A stretch of DNA of 64,000 nt from Thalassia testudinum (taxonomy: Eukaryota > Streptophyta > Magnoliopsida > Alismatales > Hydrocharitaceae), in NCBI GenBank assembly GCA_037157565.1, contig JAZHRO010000022.1, positions 9,424,001 through 9,488,000 on the forward strand, written 5' to 3'. Below the pieces are notes generated by a model. The model was not told where the DNA came from. It did not search any database and saw only the letters and a program-made list of their open reading frames with translations. How positions within the stretch are numbered: position 1 is the first letter of the stretch; each line of letters begins with the position of its first letter. Positions 24,815 through 35,540 of the stretch are shown in pieces. The position numbers and the translations under genes were made by a program.

Positions 24815-24831
24815 ACACACACACACACACA
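24815..24831 (+). repeat. (AC)n microsatellite
   Basis: About eight AC units in the intron. Confidence 0.85.
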
Positions 24832-25000
24832 GTCTAAACTAATAAACTGTATTAGCGTATGTATTAACATATATGATACATGAATAAAGTTGAAACTGAT
24901 AAATTATTGCAGAATGTATAGAGATACATGGTACTAAAATTTAATGTATATGTATAAAATTAATATATAATGTATATAAATACAAGTACATTTACAGACA

Positions 25001-25030
25001 TACATACATACATACATATACATATATATG
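25001..25030 (+). repeat. (CATA)n microsatellite
   Basis: Short run of acatacat units running into atatatg. Confidence 0.75.
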
Positions 25031-26297
25031 TTATTGAACTCAAACTTTTATCGAATGAACACGCCTTTGGTTCATGTTTAGATCGTTAAGCCAACGAACA
25101 TAATCTTAAAAGTTCATATTCAATTCATTTTCAATCGAACGAAAAATTTTCAAACTATTAGAAAATGAACTTGAATTAAATTCAAACATGTCCAATTCAA
25201 TTAGTAGGCCTATTTTTAGGTTCCGTTTGGCTTTGAAAAGTGCATCAGCTTAGCCATAGACCTAAAAACTCGAATTGTTTACGCTTGAAACTTCTTTTGA
25301 CCTCCTTTAACTTACCCTCTCCTTAAGCTTCATTAAGTGGCTTGGAAAAGTTTCATTATGTGTGTCGTCAACATGATATCATAGAATTTGCAAGCTTGTA
25401 TTTCTCCCTTACTCTTTGTGTTTGTGTCATGCAAGAAAAGGCATTTGTGCTGTTTGCTAGGGATATTAAATATTGAGTGGCTTGGTTAAGTTGTTGGTGG
25501 GATCTGGCAACTTTGTATCGAAGACATACCTCTTAGATTGTTCTCGATTGTACCACTACATTTCCAGGATGCTTGGATTTGGTTGCAGTCAGCACTTCAT
25601 ATAATTATCAAGTTTTTCCGAAGAAAGATAATAATCTAGTCTTTAAGATCAAATCTCCAGATACATTGTAATTCTTTGTACTCTATTTTGTGATAACTCC
25701 GCAATCTTTTTAATTTGTTGATAAAATATTAGTGGAACATATACCATGGATCATCTTCTTGATGATCCTCCTCACCAATCTGGTTTAAATTATGGCTGAA
25801 AAATGACACTGGATATCCAGACAATCTTAACGTGAGAGGGTAAATTGTGCATTTTCTTTCTGGACACCAATAACTGCTTGGTCATAAGGTAGCCTTGACA
25901 GCTACAAAGTCCTTTCTTTGTAAAATCCACCAGATCTGTTTTCCAGGACCTTCAATGTGTGCCTTTTGTCGATCAGTAACTTATAAAAATCCTCTTTTGG
26001 TCCTTGGAGATATCTGTAAAATTTGTGTGTTAACAAGTGCCTTTGTTTTTGGTCATCCTGGCATAAAAAGGTTAATTTGTTAGTGGAGATTTTGTATTCT
26101 CTTGATAATTGTATCTTGGTGTCTGTCTGAATTTCATAATGTTGTGTACACTACTTAGTGCACGTGTGTCGAGAAACTATCAAATGTTGGGTGCTATTGC
26201 TTTTTTCCTGTTTTGGCTTCTCAGTGTTCTGTAGTATATCAGTTGAGATATTTCAATTCTTATTTTCAATAAGAATTGAACTTTTGGTTTCTGATAG

Positions 26298-26363
26298 TTT
26301 GGATTGCGGTCCGTGGTGATAAATGCTGAACTGCCACAAAATTCACGCCTTCATATCCTCGAG
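26298..26363 (+). CDS. RH16: RH16 exon: FGLRS..NAELPQNSRLHILE
   Basis: Twenty-two codons between acceptor gatag (26297) and donor gtattt (26364), phase 0 on both sides. NAELPQNSRLHILE is the family segment where RecA domain 2 recognises ATP state and RNA. No stop or frame change. Confidence 0.93.
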
Positions 26364-26699
26364 GTATTTTGTACTTTATCAGTTATCTTTTTTCACTTTG
26401 TTTGAGCAGGGTGAGCCATTGCCATTTTAGATTGTGGCAGTTAATAGTTCTTCAACTTCGACCAGCATTTTAAATAATTAGTTATATTGGTTCTTTGAAA
26501 TGGTTTATAAGCCTCAGCATATAAGCATTTCTTTTTGAAAGTTTGTACTCTGTAAGTATTGTCTCAGCAAATACATCTGGCCTAAACTTGCTCCAAAATA
26601 ACAATGTTGATGATCATCAAAGATTGAACTAGTTTATTGAAGCAGTCCATGAAGTTGTCATGGGATGGGTACTTAGATGATCTAGAATGGGCATGAGAG

Positions 26700-27079
26700 G
26701 GAGGGAGGAAGGGGTTAGCTTTCTCCTCCCCTCCTTTCTTCTTGGGGTTCTCTTTCTTCTTTGGGGTAGTCTGGTGATGCACACCTTCTTGTAGGTCTTG
26801 ACCTCCAGCTTCTCCTAGAGATTCCATGCGTCCACCTTTCCCACCACTGCCATCTTGCTGCTCTCCAACTCCACGTTCACCTTCTCTACCGTTTTAACAT
26901 CACCCATAACCCAAAAACTAAGCAAACCACCAACAAAACACCCACAGCAATTTGTAAGTTGTACATGTGTATGTATATGATATGATACTTTGGAAGGTGG
27001 AGATGCATCGACATACCTTCTTGGCACAACCCTCGCAATGCAAGTCCGTCTTGAGGACCACAGTGATGGGTCCTTCATC
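26700..27079 (-). pseudogene. Heavy-metal-associated (HIPP-type) protein, broken
   Basis: HMA-domain proteins bind metal through a CxxC loop. Minus-strand exon 1 (27079-26988) reads GPITVVLKTDLHCEGCAKKV then CRCISTFQ, with the CEGC metal loop. After an intron of roughly 80 bases, exon 2 (from 26904) reads DVKTVEKVNVELESSKMAVV, then GKVDAWNL, a TAG stop (26815-26817) and EKLEVKTYKKV, then a lysine-rich stretch reached only by a frame shift. A TAA at 27080-27082 closes the upstream side, so no start is present. The family match is strong; the copy cannot make a full protein. It may be a captured fragment in the helicase intron. Confidence 0.82.
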
Positions 27080-27596
27080 TTACTTCTTGTTCTTTGGGTG
27101 GAGGTAAAAGGAAGGAGGTCTTCTTGTTGGGGGGAAGAGGGGTGTCATGGGTGTGGGGAGGAAGTAGTTTGACTTGGAAGGGGGGAGGCACCGACTTTCA
27201 TGTTGCTTGCGATGGTGAATTGACTGGGATTATTGTGAGAGGAGGGGTTTTGTGTGAGAGATGTAGCGTTGAGGCGCACTCACCGTCTATGTGCTCACCT
27301 GCAACCACTTCTCCGATAACATGCACTTCCTTGTCAATGCCCTCTACTTCTCCCTTTTCACCATGTGCACTGGTGGTGAGGGAGGAGCTGACGTAGAGAA
27401 GGGTAAAGTTGTAGGTGTTGGTGTTGCATGAGGGTTTGCGGAGGTATTGGTAGAAGTGCTTTGTGCAGTGGAGTTGGGAGAAAGTGGAGGAAAGAGGATG
27501 AAGAAAAGAGGACCCATAAGGAGTAGGTGGTGGTGTTGAGAGCGAGAGAACTGCGACGGACACATGACATGAGATTCAAGAGAACTGAAGTCATAC

Positions 27597-27599
<3 letters not shown>

Positions 27600-27647
<48 letters not shown>
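27600..27647 (+). repeat. (AG)24 microsatellite
   Basis: Perfect AG run of about 48 bases. It produces spurious Arg-Glu and Ser-Leu frames. Confidence 0.95.
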
Positions 27648-27650
<3 letters not shown>

Positions 27651-27749
27651 GTGGGGGGTGCATACATAAGATGATGCTACAAAAAGTTGCAGGCTTTGAT
27701 AACAATGGAAAGAAAATGCGATGCCATTTTCCTTTTTTAGCCAAAAGAA

Positions 27750-28785
27750 ATCATGACAGGATTCTTAAGCAAGGAAGGACATGAAATGGGATGGAAATAG
27801 ATAATAGATAGAGAGGGGTCGGGTGGAGGGGGCATACATGTGAGGAGGTGCTTAGCACCCTCCTTTAGTAAATATTAGTTGATTAACTCATGCGATGCTG
27901 CGAGATGTACCGTACTTTTTTTTTAAAATTCAAATATGATTGGCACAAATTTATTTACATAGAAAAAGATGCTCCAAGTAATTAAATGTTTTAATGGAAT
28001 TTTAGATGTATAGCTTTTAAATTGCATGCTAAGATTTGTTTATATTCTGATTAAGCCTTTTTTTTTATAAAAAAAATTCCTTTAAAATTTCATGCATTAG
28101 TCTTTTCTTTGATGTTTAAAAAGTAACTCGGAATGGCTTGACATGTCAAAGTACTTTTTTCTTGTCAATTTGGTAAATGCATCACTATTCTAATAGAAAG
28201 ATTCTTTGAATATTCATTTCTATATCTATAACTATATGGAGCTTATGTATCGGCTCTATTAAGATAATTTAAGTTCGAGTTGAATAAAGTCATCTTAGAT
28301 AAGGCACCTTGTGCTTTTATTATTTAAAAGTTTAAGTTAGAAAGGATATAATATGAAGAGGATAGAGGTCCTGAGATGTTGCTAACAGAAATGGGAGTGT
28401 AAGTAGTTGGTGATACAATTAGTGAAAGTGATGGATAAGAGGGGAGAGTTTATTGGTTGTGGTTATATCAAATGGATCATGAGGGAAAGGTAGAAGGACT
28501 AAACATGTATTCAAAGAACATTGGTATGAATAAAAATGGCAAAAAAATTATATCTAAACATCTAGGGTTGAAAACTTATTTTTAGACTTCTCATTTTCAA
28601 AGGTATATGTGATACATGTTTTTGTTCTAAAAAATTATAGAAATTTTTTGTCTAGCAAATTGATTGTTTTCTATCTTCCTAATTTGAACTTTGTACATTG
28701 TGAATTATATGACTTGTTTTGGATGATAGGTTGAGTGGGAATCCTATAAATTTTTGCAATATGAGATTGATGTGTGAACTCCTAA
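27750..28785. other. AT-rich intron sequence
   Basis: Nothing recognised beyond A and T runs. Confidence 0.4.
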
Positions 28786-28786
28786 G

Positions 28787-29008
28787 TGGTGTTTGGAAAG
28801 GGAAATAATGTGGAATAAGTAAAGGAATAAAGGAGTGGAATAAGTAGGGTTTGACGTTTGGGAGTTTAGGCATGTTAAACTTATTCTATAGTGGGGGTGG
28901 AATAAGTTTGCATCGAGTTAAGTTCTCTTAACCGACGCAAATGAGTGGTAGGTTAAGTGATGGACAAATAGGGGTTAAGTGCCTTAACCCACCTACCAAA
29001 CATTACCA
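28787..29008. mobile_element. Possible small MITE
   Basis: Left end tggtgtttggaaagg and right end (reverse) tggtaatgtttggtagg form a loose inverted repeat about 220 bp apart. Internal repeats of ggaataagt and ccttaac words. No target duplication was identified, so this is uncertain. Confidence 0.4.
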
Positions 29009-30110
29009 GAGATATTCTCTTATATACGTTCTTGTGAATGATTATTGATATTGCTTGGCGTACTTAGTTTAGAAAAAACAACACATGAAACCTTAATGTT
29101 ACCTCCCAACAAAAACTTTTGCATTCTGTTTAGTTGTTGAGTGAAGATTAAAAAAAGAAAAGAAATTGAGAGAGTCCATCTCACGACTAAATCTATATCT
29201 AAATATAAATTAAAAGGTGCAATGCATCTCGTCCCTCCATGTCACCTCACTCCCTCTCTCAACACTTCCCATCTGATTCTGCCATCGCACCCAACCTCTT
29301 CCCACGTGTCCCTCTTTCGAGAGGAAAGTGACATCCGATAAGACTCACAGGAAGTTAAGATTCTGGGGCCTCCACCATTAATGTTACCAGCAATAAAGGT
29401 AGGTTCCGTTCACTTAGTCTACAATGTCAAAGGAAAGAACCACAATTACTAATACAAAATGACCATTTGATATGAAAGTAATCCAATTCACTTCTGAAAA
29501 AGATTGGGAATGATGAGTTGATGTATGTAGGTGAGGGATTTTGGGTATTGCCATGAGTGATGAGGAGGATAAGAAGATGGGGTTTGGTAGTGAAGCTGAT
29601 GGAAGTAGTCGATGTTAGGACTTGTTGGCGGAGTGTGTGGAGAAGGCTCTTGATCTGACATATTATACTGGAGATGATAAAGATAATAGCGACGACAATG
29701 GTGCAACGCATGATTGTGCTATGAAGGGGAGGGTGCCTCATACATTGAAGTGTTGACAAGCTACAACAGTGACAATCTAGCGAAATGCAATCAAGGAAAT
29801 GCGATGTCGTGAGATGCATGGTTTAGCAGTTGACAAGATTGGTGCTGTTATATACACCTTTTCTTTTTTTTTTTCTTCTTTTGCCAAATGGTAATGCAAC
29901 AACTCTTTCTACTATGTATCAAAGAAAGAAACAACACCGTAGCAGATAAGTTGTGATAAACACAACTTCGTCATTAAAACAAAACAACCCATTTACCTTT
30001 ACATATATATCCATAACATAGAATATTTTCAAATACCTAAACTATCATTTAAACATATTGAAAATTCAAACCATATACTTTATGTTGGTCTAAAAAAGAA
30101 AAGCAATGAC
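29009..30110. other. Intron sequence, no gene recognised
   Basis: A 130-codon minus-strand frame (29819-29427) has low-complexity composition and no domain I recognise. A T-rich tract lies at 29864-29881. Confidence 0.4.
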
Positions 30111-30290
30111 GATGCTTTCCGGTCGTCGGAGGAGGCCTCCCTCCTCTGTTACATAGAGTCCACATTGGCCCTCCTCTCCACCTTTGGGGGTCTCCTCGAC
30201 AATGGCCTCGCCATGAGAGAGGTCAGCGACGGCAATCTCAACTACGTCTATGTCGTCATAGGCCTCGTTGGCTCCCTCGTCGTCAAGAAG
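30111..30290 (+). pseudogene. MTK: Captured exon 1 of methylthioribose kinase
   Basis: Methylthioribose kinase phosphorylates 5-methylthioribose in the plant methionine salvage (Yang) cycle. Sixty open codons read EEASLLCYIEST, then VSDGNLNYVYVV and LVVKK, matching the N-terminus of plant MTK, and end at a donor-like gtgagc (30291). No in-frame ATG precedes it, a TAA lies upstream (30091-30093), and no other MTK exons follow. So it is a gene fragment, presumably carried in by a transposon or duplication. Identification is confident; origin is inferred. Confidence 0.8.
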
Positions 30291-30857
30291 GTGAGCTCTC
30301 CCCCTCGATGTGCATCATTGCTAGATCGATTGATTGTCTCTCGTTCGTCCTCCAATGGGGATTTAGGGTATTAGGGATTGGGATGGTGGAAATATGGGAC
30401 CTTTGGGGGGTTTCAATGTGGGTGAGGGTGTTTTGGAGGTTGGATGATCCGTTTAGGATGTAAAAAGATGATGTTTTTGATGGTTTTGTAGCTACGTACA
30501 TCTCTGGATAGGGTTGTGTTGTGTTTGTTGATGAAATAGATGATGTGTGGGTTGTTTTTTTTTCACAATCAAATAGTGTTTGTCCATCGTTAAATGCTTG
30601 ACAATTTTAGATGTTCAATTAAAAGATTACTATATCAAGAATTCTTAAGATCCTTCTCCAATGAACTTATCAAGAAGTCTTCAAGACCCATGCAATTTTA
30701 ATTAAAAAGTGATTGCAAAGGAACAACTTAAAACCTAAACTCCATCCACATGGTCATCATCAACTTGATGTTGACAATTTTAATCCAACAACAATACCAA
30801 ATTTGTTCAGCTGTTAGACTAGTCAATGCATCCCAGACATGCTTGCCTTAAGCCTTA

Positions 30858-31000
30858 TATCAACAACGACTTACGTTGTTTTATTCTTGCCTTGTTCTTA
30901 TTGAGGTCGTCAGGGATGACCTTGAGGAGCCTTTTCCTCTTGGACTTGGCGATCTTCTTGAGGGTCTTGGGGTTGGAGATAACCTGGAGCTTTGTGCTGG
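30858..31000 (-). pseudogene. Gene fragment with conserved basic C-terminus
   Basis: The minus strand reads KLQVISNPKTLKKIAKSKRK then LLKVIPDDLNKNKAR to a stop at 30855-30857. The NPKTLKKIAKSK text looks like the C-terminus of a small basic, possibly nucleolar (CGR1/CCDC86-like) protein, but I am not sure of the family. Sequence before it is serine/proline-rich and unconvincing. It lies 570 bp from the MTK exon in the opposite orientation, which suggests a shared captured segment. Confidence 0.45.
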
Positions 31001-31099
31001 AGCTGAGAGGGAGAAGGTAGTGGAGATATCGGCGGGGTGGTGTTCGGGAGCAGGTGGGGATGACGTGACACATGGTGGAAGGGGGTGCACCACACCCTC

Positions 31100-33305
31100 T
31101 TGTAGTTATAGTATAGATAAAGATAAGTGCCCTTTTCTCTAAGGTAGAAGAGGTTTTTCTTGATTAGCAAGCTTTATTGTTTCCTGCTAAACTTAGAAGA
31201 GTTTGAGGTTGAATGATATCATTATGTTTTATTTGCATTTCCAAAAACAAAGAAGAAAAGTCAAAAACATTTTGTGTAGAAGTAAAAAGGTCCCCTTTAT
31301 CAAAATTTTCATTCTTAATATTCCTTGGATTTTATATGCTTTCTTATCACATTGTAATATATTGAATTTGTAGGGATTTTGCATGTCTTTATTGACATAG
31401 CTCCTCCAGCTACGATTTTTGAACAAAAAAAGCCCTGGCATTGAACTGACATTTTCCACTGTTCTCTTTTGGTTTGGAGATCCCTTTGTTCTTTTTTCTA
31501 GCATGGTAAATTGCTAAAAGAAGCACATCATGCATTGAGCTCCTTCGAATTCTGGTTCTCTTCTGGTGTTGATGGTTGTCCTTGCTAGAAGCATGATTGC
31601 TAGGTGTTTCAATATGAACGTGGTTCCCCTAAGTTTAGTTGACTATTGAACCATGCCTATCTTGTGGAGTGAATTGGATGGTTAGGGCACAAGTTAGCCA
31701 AAAGCGCTCTCCTTTCTCCTGCTAGAGAATAGGCTGCTTTTGGATATAGCTAAGGACTCTATTTGAGAACTATCAAAAATTCCTAGTAGATGTATTAGGA
31801 TTAGGTGTCACCTTATTTCTACTCCAAGAACAAACATAAATTTCACTATGTGCAAGAGCATGGAAAATTGAACCTTTTTATTATGACCCTTCTTTCTAGA
31901 GGAGCATTTACAAGTTCTTTGGCTTGGTTATGCAGATACAATTGGATGTTACCCTTTCCAAGTTGTTGATGATGCATCCCCTAGCTTTGACCTTGTCTCG
32001 ATCTTAAGACAAATAGGGGAAACAAAATGGGATGGGGCTCTGTGTTTTTTTTGGAGAAAGCACACACTCCCGATGATCTACTGATAGTATCTTTGTACAA
32101 TCTATAACCACTCTTTTCCATACTTTGTCCCTCAGTCCCCTTAACTCCTTTGCTAGAATGAAGTCTACACTAGCATCTGCCTCATCCAATGTGATGTGTG
32201 GTAGACAATTTCTTGGTTATATGTCGAACACAGGTGACGAAAGCTTGCTTGTATTTGGGTTGAAAACAAATCCACGAATTGCTCAAAAGGAGTGATTGTG
32301 ATGGTATCTCCAAGGTTGAAGAGGAGCGATAAGATCAACTGTGTAAAGAAAGCTGTGTGGTGGGCCCTGTAGGTAAGCATGAGAATTTGAGTGCAAACTC
32401 AGAAAAATCACCATCATTCCGAATTGTGTGAACACTTAAGACCGATCATCAAGGATAATACAAATTTAGATAATGAATTCAGAATTTTACAGATGCAGAT
32501 CAGGACATGGTATGGGGAAATTCACATGAGATTTGGATGTGGATTCGGATACCCAAGTGAACTATATCTATATGTTGTTAGAATCAAATGCGTAATATGT
32601 TAATGTTTAAAATATTGTTAGACTTAGAGTACTCATATTAGCTAACAATCATTTGCAAATGATATAACTTAGTTTATTGTATAGTTATACCTAAACCCTA
32701 TTTTATTGTATATTTAGACCTAAAGGAATTTTTTTTGGTAAAATCTAAAAAGCGATATTGATCACTTATTCTATTTATTGAAAGATTAAAACTCTTAAGA
32801 TGCTCCCATTTTTATCCAAATTTATTCATATTTATTATTACTTTAGTTATGTCCAATTTATTTTCTTGAAAGAAAAGTTATATCCAATTTATATTCGTAT
32901 TGATATTTAAAGGGAACTGAAATTCATACCCAATTTCCTTAGGATACAACAATAACAAGAAAGTGTTTTTTCACACTAAGTGGGGTCAGCTACATGTATT
33001 TTTGTCACTACTTAGATCTATTTTGAATTTTTAAGCTTAAATCAAAGTTAATTAGGATATGGTAAAAAACAAGCATCTGATCTATGTCGAAATTCAAGGC
33101 CATATTCGACATTGTAAAAGCAAATATGGATGTGTAAATAACTATATCCAAGTCACATTTGATCCAATTTGTGTCTATATATGATGGTGGTTAATATGTT
33201 GATTTTTTTGTGATTGGAAAATGTCTTACTTGGCTCATGACATGTTAATAGAAGAATTCGGTGTATCCAATAATCGTTTGTTTATTCTGTCAATACTATT
33301 TGTAG
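31100..33305. other. AT-rich helicase intron
   Basis: No gene recognised. Contains a micro-insertion at 32861-32875. Confidence 0.4.
32861..32875 (-). repeat. Micro-insertion TTTTCTTGAAAGAAA with 16-bp duplication
   Basis: Flanks agttatgtccaattta (32845-32860) and agttatatccaattta (32876-32891), one mismatch. Confidence 0.65.
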
Positions 33306-33479
33306 GAGTTCAATGCTGGGCTTTTTGATTATTTGATTGCAACTGATATGAGCAAGACAAATGAAAAGGAAGAAATGGCCAAGGACCAGAGTCAATCAAA
33401 AAAGAAGAAGCATTCCAGACCCAGATTGGATTCGGAGTTTGGGGTTGTGAGGGGCATTGATTTTAAAAATGTTTATACG
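33306..33479 (+). CDS. RH16: RH16 exon: FNAGLFDYLIATD to motif V
   Basis: Fifty-eight codons, phase 0 to phase 0, acceptor tgtag at 33305 and donor gtatgt at 33480. Begins EFNAGLFDYLIATD, then a charged Lys/Glu-rich insert of about 28 residues typical of this helicase family, then FGVVRGIDFKNVYT containing motif V. The following intron is 19.6 kb long. Confidence 0.94.
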
Positions 33480-33506
33480 GTATGTTTACAGAGCTGTTGT
33501 ATTCTT

Positions 33507-33520
33507 ACCTTTCAAAAAAA
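33507..33520 (+). repeat. Micro-insertion ACCTTTCAAAAAAA with perfect 17-bp duplication
   Basis: Identical copies of agagctgttgtattctt at 33490-33506 and 33521-33537. It lies only 27 bp inside the intron after the motif V exon. Confidence 0.8.
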
Positions 33521-33895
33521 AGAGCTGTTGTATTCTTTCCATGTTTACCAACATCATCGAGTCTTAAAATATATATGCATCATTAATAGCATGCTATAGA
33601 GTAAAATATTGAAATCCCAACCCCAAGAAAATGGCATTTATGCAAGTTTTTAAGTAGCCTTATTGTGTGTTTAGGGTCACAAGTGCAAGGCAGGATCTTC
33701 ATAATCATAGGTTCTTAGTCTTCGCTTGCATCTTGTTGGAAAACTGTTGGTATATTGTCTTCTGATATATTTTGTTTGAAAGGGTAAGGAGACTACTAGA
33801 TGTCAAAGTCATCTGCTTCATTGCTTTCCGAAAAAGAGTCAATTACAAAGTTCGTTCAAAAGCACTAGACATGCCTCCCTCACAACATTATCTAC

Positions 33896-33915
33896 CCTTT
33901 CCACAAAAAAAAAAT
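33896..33915 (+). repeat. Micro-insertion CCTTTCCACA(n) with 10-bp duplication
   Basis: Copies of cattatctac at 33886-33895 and 33916-33925. Confidence 0.65.
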
Positions 33916-34776
33916 CATTATCTACACAAACTCTGTCTTATACCATGTTTATGGTATATTTGTCATATGCTTTTGTTCTTATTTTGTTTCTTTTGTTTCT
34001 TTGAGTAGTGCTTCATAATTTGCCCACCAAATCTTTATATATTAGAGGTGAGGACTAAAAATTGGAGTATGTTTCTCTACCTTTTTTTATTGACATGATA
34101 TTGGAGCAACCCCTCATAAGGTTGTGTGTATAACCCCACACCTCACTGTCTTCCACTGTTCATGCCATTCCCATGGCACCTCCACTGCACCCCTCATTAC
34201 CATCACCTAGGTTTCTGGGCCATTGCCTAGCATGGTTTTAGGGCTAGTTTACTTGAGGGGTTAAGGAAGTGATATTAAGAAATGTGAAACTGGTGTTAAC
34301 CCTCAATTGTGTTTACTTGTAGAGTGGTGTTAACACAAATTTATGTTTACTTGAATTGGTGTTAAGTTTGAGTGTTAACTCTTATGACGTTTACTTGGTA
34401 GTGGTGTTAGGAATTTAAATGGTAGTTAAATTTGTTAGGATAATATATTTAAATATGAAGATGGTTGTGGTAGTTGTATTTGTTGTTTTGTATTATATAT
34501 TGGTAATTATTTTTATAAGTAATGTTACGATGTTAAATATAAATAATGTGTTATTAAATATGTTTAGGTATCATGTTATATTGGTGATTATTAATTTAAA
34601 CTTAAATTAAATTAGTTCAGTCAATTAATAATTAAATTAATTATATAGCGTATAACCATACAACATGGTGCTGTATAGATAAGAAATCTTTGTAAAAGCA
34701 TATAACTATACAACATTCGGTAGTATTTGACATAGCTAAGAAATTCTCCTGTACATGAAAACCTCTAAAATGTTGC

Positions 34777-34910
34777 TGTTGAGCGTATACATAGGGCATT
34801 TTCTCTAATTCATTATCTTGTGGGGTATCATTGTAATTTTTTCAAAACCTCTCCTATAAAAGAGAGGCTAGGGTTTCTTTTCTCAATAGAGACTTCATTT
34901 TTTCCTAACA
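34777..34910 (+). repeat. Left LTR of copia element
   Basis: 134 bp, tgttgagcg to ttcctaaca, with a tataaaagag promoter-like box. Similar to the right LTR with a handful of differences. Confidence 0.93.
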
Positions 34911-35152
34911 TGGTATCAGAGTAGCGGTCTTAGACCGGTGTTGTGATATCCCACCAAATATTTTCCCAAAAATGATTGAATCTTCGAACCTATGAAGATC
35001 TAAACCCTAGAATCGATGATGAAGAGGAGCAGTGGCTGCGGTAGCACGTGATGCCCCTCTATCACCGTCGTTCTCATCTTGAAGCACCCATCTTCCACAC
35101 GTAGCGATGGAGAGGCGACGTGAGGCTATTGTGACACATGCGGTGAGACACG

Positions 35153-35391
35153 ATGTAGGCCCTGGTTTGGTGCAAAACTTGCAAGACATGTGTGATGAGG
35201 CAACGTGATGAAGCAGCAGGTGTTGCGCTGGCGATGCGGCGATCCAAAGGCGGCGTGAGGCTACTGCGATGTTGCGACATGTAGGCCTGGTGCGAGGCAT
35301 GTGCGACGAGGTGGTGCGACGAGGCAGCAGGGGTTGCGCAGGCGATGCGACTATCCAGAGGCGGTGCAAGGCTGCTGTGATGATGCAAGGC
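35153..35391 (+). repeat. GC-rich roughly 115-bp tandem repeat
   Basis: Two imperfect units beginning tgtaggcc (35153 and 35279), each with gcgatgcg and tccaaaggcgg/tccagaggcgg. The unit is rich in gcgacgagg words. It fills the expected gag position and encodes no recognisable protein. Confidence 0.6.
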
Positions 35392-35540
35392 GACGCGATG
35401 TGGCGATCCAAAGGCAGTACGAGTCCAACATCGTAGGCTACTCAACATCGGCCATTGTGGGTTGTTGCAGATCTATTGATGACGCTGCTGCATGTGGACA
35501 ATAGGTCGTTGACCTCTCCCAATCCTCCTATAGATCCAAC

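Larger units (their letters stand above)
23160..26297. other. 3.1-kb helicase intron, AT-rich
   Basis: No gene. Around 24440-24680 a loose repeat of gttcgataacaag-like words recurs about six times, and 25020-25210 has related ttcaaac/gaacg text. This may be an old degenerate repeat. An AC run lies at 24815-24831 and a CATA run at 25001-25030. Confidence 0.45.

Noticed and set aside
27344..27784. Frames across the AG microsatellite
   Set aside because: Ser-Leu and Arg-Glu runs are produced by the dinucleotide repeat.
35007..35504. Overlapping 120-134 codon frames in the GC-rich block of the copia
   Set aside because: They arise from the tandem repeat in several frames at once and show no domain.
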